Part shown: positions 30,243 to 33,658 of the stretch, piece by piece
Numbering within the stretch: the first letter of the stretch is position 1
How the letters are laid out: each line of letters begins with the position of its first letter
Assembly (NCBI GenBank): GCA_015654945.1
Contig: JAATGB010000145.1
Span: 1-33,658, forward strand
DNA: 33,658 nucleotides
DNA from: Lactobacillales bacterium
GTDB taxonomy: Bacteria; Bacillota; Bacilli; Lactobacillales; Vagococcaceae
Direction: 5' to 3'
Notes under the pieces: generated by a model
Seen by the model: only the letters and a program-made list of their open reading frames with translations
The model's database searches: none
Told to the model about the DNA's origin: nothing
Program-made: the position numbers and the translations under genes

Positions 30243-30255
30243 AGGAACCTCTTTC

Positions 30256-30310
30256 TGTAAAAGTTTTCTTATTTTAAAGGTAAAAATGCCGGAAACTGAA
30301 AACCTTTACA
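30256..30310. promoter_or_regulatory. Pair of inverted cre-like/operator-like elements in the rpiR/kinase divergent intergenic region
   Basis: TGTAAAAGTTTTC (30256-30268) and GAAAACCTTTACA (30298-30310) are inverted copies with one mismatch; TGAAAACCTTTACA matches CcpA cre consensus TGWAANCGNTNWCA at 13 of 14 positions by eye. Confidence 0.55.
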
Positions 30311-30369
30311 AAGAATTATATGTCATAATTTTAGCATAGTAAAGTATGAATGAGAAGAGAGGAACGCGG

Positions 30370-31311
30370 ATGATTGTTACATGCACAATGAATACAGCCA
30401 TTGATTTGTTTATTCAAACCACAGATTACCATCCAAAGATTGTTAATCGTTCGTTAAAGGACGATATTCAACCGAACGGCAAAGGTGTTAATGTCTCTTT
30501 TATTTTAAATCGATTGGAGATTCCAAACCAAGCAACAGGATTTATTGCAGGATTTACTGGAGAATTCATCAAACAGGAGTTGGAAAAAGAAGGCGTTCAA
30601 ACCCAGTTTGTCGAAGTGGACGGTTTTACCCGCATAAATGTATTTACAAAAGTCGAGAAAGAAAAAAACGAGTATAAGCTAGTGAATCGCGGCCCCAGTA
30701 TTACGACCAAGCAGATTGCACAATTGATGACAAAAATTGAAATGTTAGGAAATCACGATCTGCTATGTGTTTCTGGGAGTAATCCTCAAGGTGTAGAAGA
30801 TGATACAATTTTAAAAATGGCCCAAATTGCGGCGCAAAAAGGAAGTAAATTTGTCTTGGATACAAGCACGAAAATTGTGTTGGATGTGTTGCCGTATCAT
30901 CCTTATTTGCTAAAACCAAATGAAGAAGAACTAGGCGAATTATTTGGAAAAAAAGAATTAAATGAAAAGGAAATTATTTATTATAGCCAAGTCCTTCTGG
31001 CAAAAGGTGCTCAAAATATTCTTGTTTCAGTCGGTGCCAAAGGAGCCTATTTTTTTAACAAAGAGTGCCAATTATATGCGAACGCACCACAAGGAAAGCT
31101 CGTGAATTCTGCTTGTGCAGGGGATTCTTTATTAGGAACTTTTCTCGGCTACTTAGCAAAAAACAGCTCTTACCAAGCGGCATTGAAATACAGCGTTGCG
31201 GCAGGCAGTTCAACGGCATTTCGTGAAGGCTTGACTGATTTTTCTGATGTAGAACAATTAGCAAAAGAGATTACCGTTATTGATATAAATGGAGGGAAGG
31301 AAATAAAATGA
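30370..31311 (+). CDS. PfkB-family hexose-phosphate kinase (1-phosphofructokinase / tagatose-phosphate kinase type)
   Basis: MIVTCTMNTAIDLFIQTTDYHPKIVNRS, PNGKGVNVSFIL, SACAGDSLLGTFLGYLA; ORF track begins at 30346 but ATG 30370 has the better RBS and homology-like start. Confidence 0.9.
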   Translation: MIVTCTMNTAIDLFIQTTDYHPKIVNRSLKDDIQPNGKGVNVSFILNRLEIPNQATGFIAGFTGEFIKQELEKEGVQTQFVEVDGFTRINVFTKVEKEKNEYKLVNRGPSITTKQIAQLMTKIEMLGNHDLLCVSGSNPQGVEDDTILKMAQIAAQKGSKFVLDTSTKIVLDVLPYHPYLLKPNEEELGELFGKKELNEKEIIYYSQVLLAKGAQNILVSVGAKGAYFFNKECQLYANAPQGKLVNSACAGDSLLGTFLGYLAKNSSYQAALKYSVAAGSSTAFREGLTDFSDVEQLAKEITVIDINGGKEIK

Positions 31312-32705
31312 CAACATATAAAATTATTGCGGCAACCGGTTGCCCAACAGGAATTGCCCATACATATATGGCGCAGGAAGCGTTAGAACAAGCAGCAAAG
31401 GAAGCAGGAGTTACGATTAAAGTTGAAACCCACGGACAAATTGGTATTGAAAACGAATTAACACCAGCAGAAATTCAAGAAGCAGATGCTGTGATTATTG
31501 CAGCAGATAAGGATGTTCAAAGTGAACGCTTTGCTGGAAAACGTGTGATTGATGTTTCCGTTTCAAAAGGAATTAAAGAAGCACCACAATTGATTACAGA
31601 TGCGTTGGCAGGAAAAGGGCATGTGTTAGGTGGTGTTGAGCAGCCAGAAGCTTCTTCTAAAAATATCAACGGAGGCGGAATGGGTCACAAAATTTATAAA
31701 GATTTGATGAATGGTGTATCGCATATGCTGCCATTTGTGGTTGGTGGTGGTGTTTTGACGGCCATCTCTTTTCTGTGGGGAATTTATTCAGCCGATCCGA
31801 AGAGTGTTCAATACAATGAAATTGCTGCTTTATTAAAAGAGATCGGCGGCATCTCCATGAACTTAATGGTACCAATACTTTCAGCTTATATTGCGGAAAG
31901 CATTGCCAAACGACCTGGATTAATTACCGGCTTTGTTGGCGGCATGATTGCGTATAGTGGTGGCGCCGGTTTTCTTGGTGGGATTGTTTCTGGTTTCTTA
32001 GGAGGCTATATTATTGTGCTATTAAGTGAACTGTTCAAGAAATTACCAAAAGAGTTAGATGGATTAAAAGCAATTTTTCTTTATCCAGTACTAGGCGTGC
32101 TTTTAGTCGGTGTGAGTATGCACTTTATTACGATTCCGATGACATCGATCAATGAAGGGATGATGCACTTTTTAGCTGGCTTCCAAAATTCAAGTCCAAT
32201 TGTTTTAGGGTTAATTGTTGGCTGTATGTGTGCTTTTGACATGGGGGGTCCGGTAAATAAAGCAGCATATGTCACCGGAACGGCTTTGTTGGCACAGGGA
32301 AACAACTATTTTATGGCAGGTGTATCCGCTGCATGTATTGCACCACCACTTATTACGGGAGTTGCAGTCATTCTCTTTAAAAAATATTTCAATCGTGATG
32401 ATCGCAATGCTGGTTTGGTGAATATTATTCTTGGCTCGACACACATCACGGAAGGCGCAATTCCTTTTGCCGCTAAAGATCCTATTCGTGTTCTGCCTGT
32501 AATGATGATTGGTTCATCGATAGCTGCAATTTTAACTTATATGTTGAAAGTTCAAGTTCCAGCTCCTCATGGCGGTTTCCTTGTTTTGCCAGTGGTGACA
32601 GGCAAGATTGCTTGGGTGGGGGCCATTTTAATTGGTTCAATTGTCGGCGGAATATTATTGGGACTAGTTCAAAAATATAAAACGGAAAAAGCAAAAAAAG
32701 ACTAG
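31308..32705 (+). CDS. PTS fructose-family transporter EIIBC
   Basis: 465 aa; EIIB active-site ATGCPTGIAHTYMAQEAL, EIIC with STHITEGAIPFAAKDPIRVLP; ATGA overlap with kinase gene. Confidence 0.95.
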   Translation: MTTYKIIAATGCPTGIAHTYMAQEALEQAAKEAGVTIKVETHGQIGIENELTPAEIQEADAVIIAADKDVQSERFAGKRVIDVSVSKGIKEAPQLITDALAGKGHVLGGVEQPEASSKNINGGGMGHKIYKDLMNGVSHMLPFVVGGGVLTAISFLWGIYSADPKSVQYNEIAALLKEIGGISMNLMVPILSAYIAESIAKRPGLITGFVGGMIAYSGGAGFLGGIVSGFLGGYIIVLLSELFKKLPKELDGLKAIFLYPVLGVLLVGVSMHFITIPMTSINEGMMHFLAGFQNSSPIVLGLIVGCMCAFDMGGPVNKAAYVTGTALLAQGNNYFMAGVSAACIAPPLITGVAVILFKKYFNRDDRNAGLVNIILGSTHITEGAIPFAAKDPIRVLPVMMIGSSIAAILTYMLKVQVPAPHGGFLVLPVVTGKIAWVGAILIGSIVGGILLGLVQKYKTEKAKKD

Positions 32706-32718
32706 AAAGGAAAAATAA

Positions 32719-33162
32719 ATGCTACAAGAGAAAAATATTTTAGTAGATGTCAGTGCAAAGACGAAGGAGGAAGTTTTTGCAGCTATTGCTCAATTAAGTG
32801 TAGCAAATGAGTATGCTACCAGCTATGATGCCGTATTCGCCGGCTTACAAGAGCGCGAAAAAGAAAGCACGACTGGAATGATGGATGGTTTTGCAATTCC
32901 CCATGCAAAGAAACACGAAATTATACAAGCAGGCATTTTTATTTTTAAGTTGAAGGAAGGCGTTGAATGGGCCTCTCTGGATGGGAAAAAAATTCATTTT
33001 GTGATTGCATTATTGATTCCAGCGGTAGAAGCGAACACCACTCATTTAAAGCTACTTTCTCAGGTCGCACGCTTATTGATGAAAGCAGAAATCAAGCAAC
33101 AACTAAAAAATGCTCAAACAAAGGCCGAAATTGTCCAAATTATTCAAGCAAATATCAACTAA
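32719..33162 (+). CDS. PTS fructose-family EIIA component
   Basis: 147 aa; active-site [39 protein letters not shown]. Confidence 0.95.
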   Translation: MLQEKNILVDVSAKTKEEVFAAIAQLSVANEYATSYDAVFAGLQEREKESTTGMMDGFAIPHAKKHEIIQAGIFIFKLKEGVEWASLDGKKIHFVIALLIPAVEANTTHLKLLSQVARLLMKAEIKQQLKNAQTKAEIVQIIQANIN

Positions 33163-33176
33163 AAGGAGTAAAAATA

Positions 33177-33658
33177 ATGACACATGCTGAAAAAATGCAA
33201 AACTTATTGAATGAAAAAGGAATGATCGGAGCGCTGGCAATTGATCAACGCGGCGCCTTAAAGAAAATGATGGGCAAATACAAAGCAGAAGTGACTACAG
33301 AAGATATTGAAAGTTTCAAAACAATCGTTTCTGAAGAATTAACGCCCTATGCTTCTGCTATTCTGCTAGATCCAGAATATGGATTACCAGCAGCCAAAGT
33401 AAGAGCTTCTCAAGCTGGGTTATTGCTTGCTTATGAAAAAACGGGTTACGATGCGTCTACTCCGGGAAGATTGCCAGATAGCTTGGCCGATTGGTCCGTT
33501 CGTCGGTTGAAAGAAGCCGGAGCGGATGCGTGTAAATTTTTACTCTACTACGATGTGGATGAAGCAATAGAAATTAACGAGCAAAAACATGCCTACATGG
33601 AACGAATTGGTTCAGAATGTATGGCGGAAGACTTACCATTTTTCTTAGAGTTAGTCTC
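33177..33658 (+). CDS. lacD: Tagatose 1,6-diphosphate aldolase (LacD family), 3' end outside window
   Basis: Open to the window end, absent from the ORF track; [92 protein letters not shown] aaaggag. Confidence 0.93.
   Translation, partial: MTHAEKMQNLLNEKGMIGALAIDQRGALKKMMGKYKAEVTTEDIESFKTIVSEELTPYASAILLDPEYGLPAAKVRASQAGLLLAYEKTGYDASTPGRLPDSLADWSVRRLKEAGADACKFLLYYDVDEAIEINEQKHAYMERIGSECMAEDLPFFLELV

Overview
This is a core chromosomal segment from a low-GC Gram-positive bacterium, most likely order Lactobacillales. It opens with a nearly complete division and cell-wall (dcw) cluster on the + strand: rsmH 3' end, ftsL, class B PBP, murE, mraY, murD, murG, divIB/ftsQ, ftsA, ftsZ, ylmE, sepF, ylmG, ylmH, divIVA, then a T-box leader and ileS. 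Downstream are zwf and a DtxR-family metalloregulator (- strand), gltB and gltD (NADPH-GOGAT), a cold-shock protein, an L-2-hydroxyisocaproate-type dehydrogenase, a GH1 6-phospho-beta-glucosidase, and an rpiR regulator (-). The window ends with a divergent sugar operon: PfkB-family kinase, fructose-type EIIBC, EIIA, and a LacD-like aldolase cut by the window edge. I found no CRISPR array, transposase, prophage, tRNA or rRNA, and no convincing evidence of a wholly undescribed system. The points most worth checking are: (1) MurE carries a DNPR motif, which implies meso-DAP rather than L-Lys peptidoglycan; (2) the division PBP ends right after the transpeptidase domain, with no PASTA domains; (3) divIB has a Shine-Dalgarno that overlaps its only upstream canonical start and is well spaced for an AUA/AUC start; (4) a perfect 20-bp inverted repeat lies between ileS and zwf; (5) the gene content at the 3' end suggests a tagatose-1-phosphate type pathway, with paired cre-like sites in the divergent promoter region. 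All calls come from reading the sequence; no database search was run.
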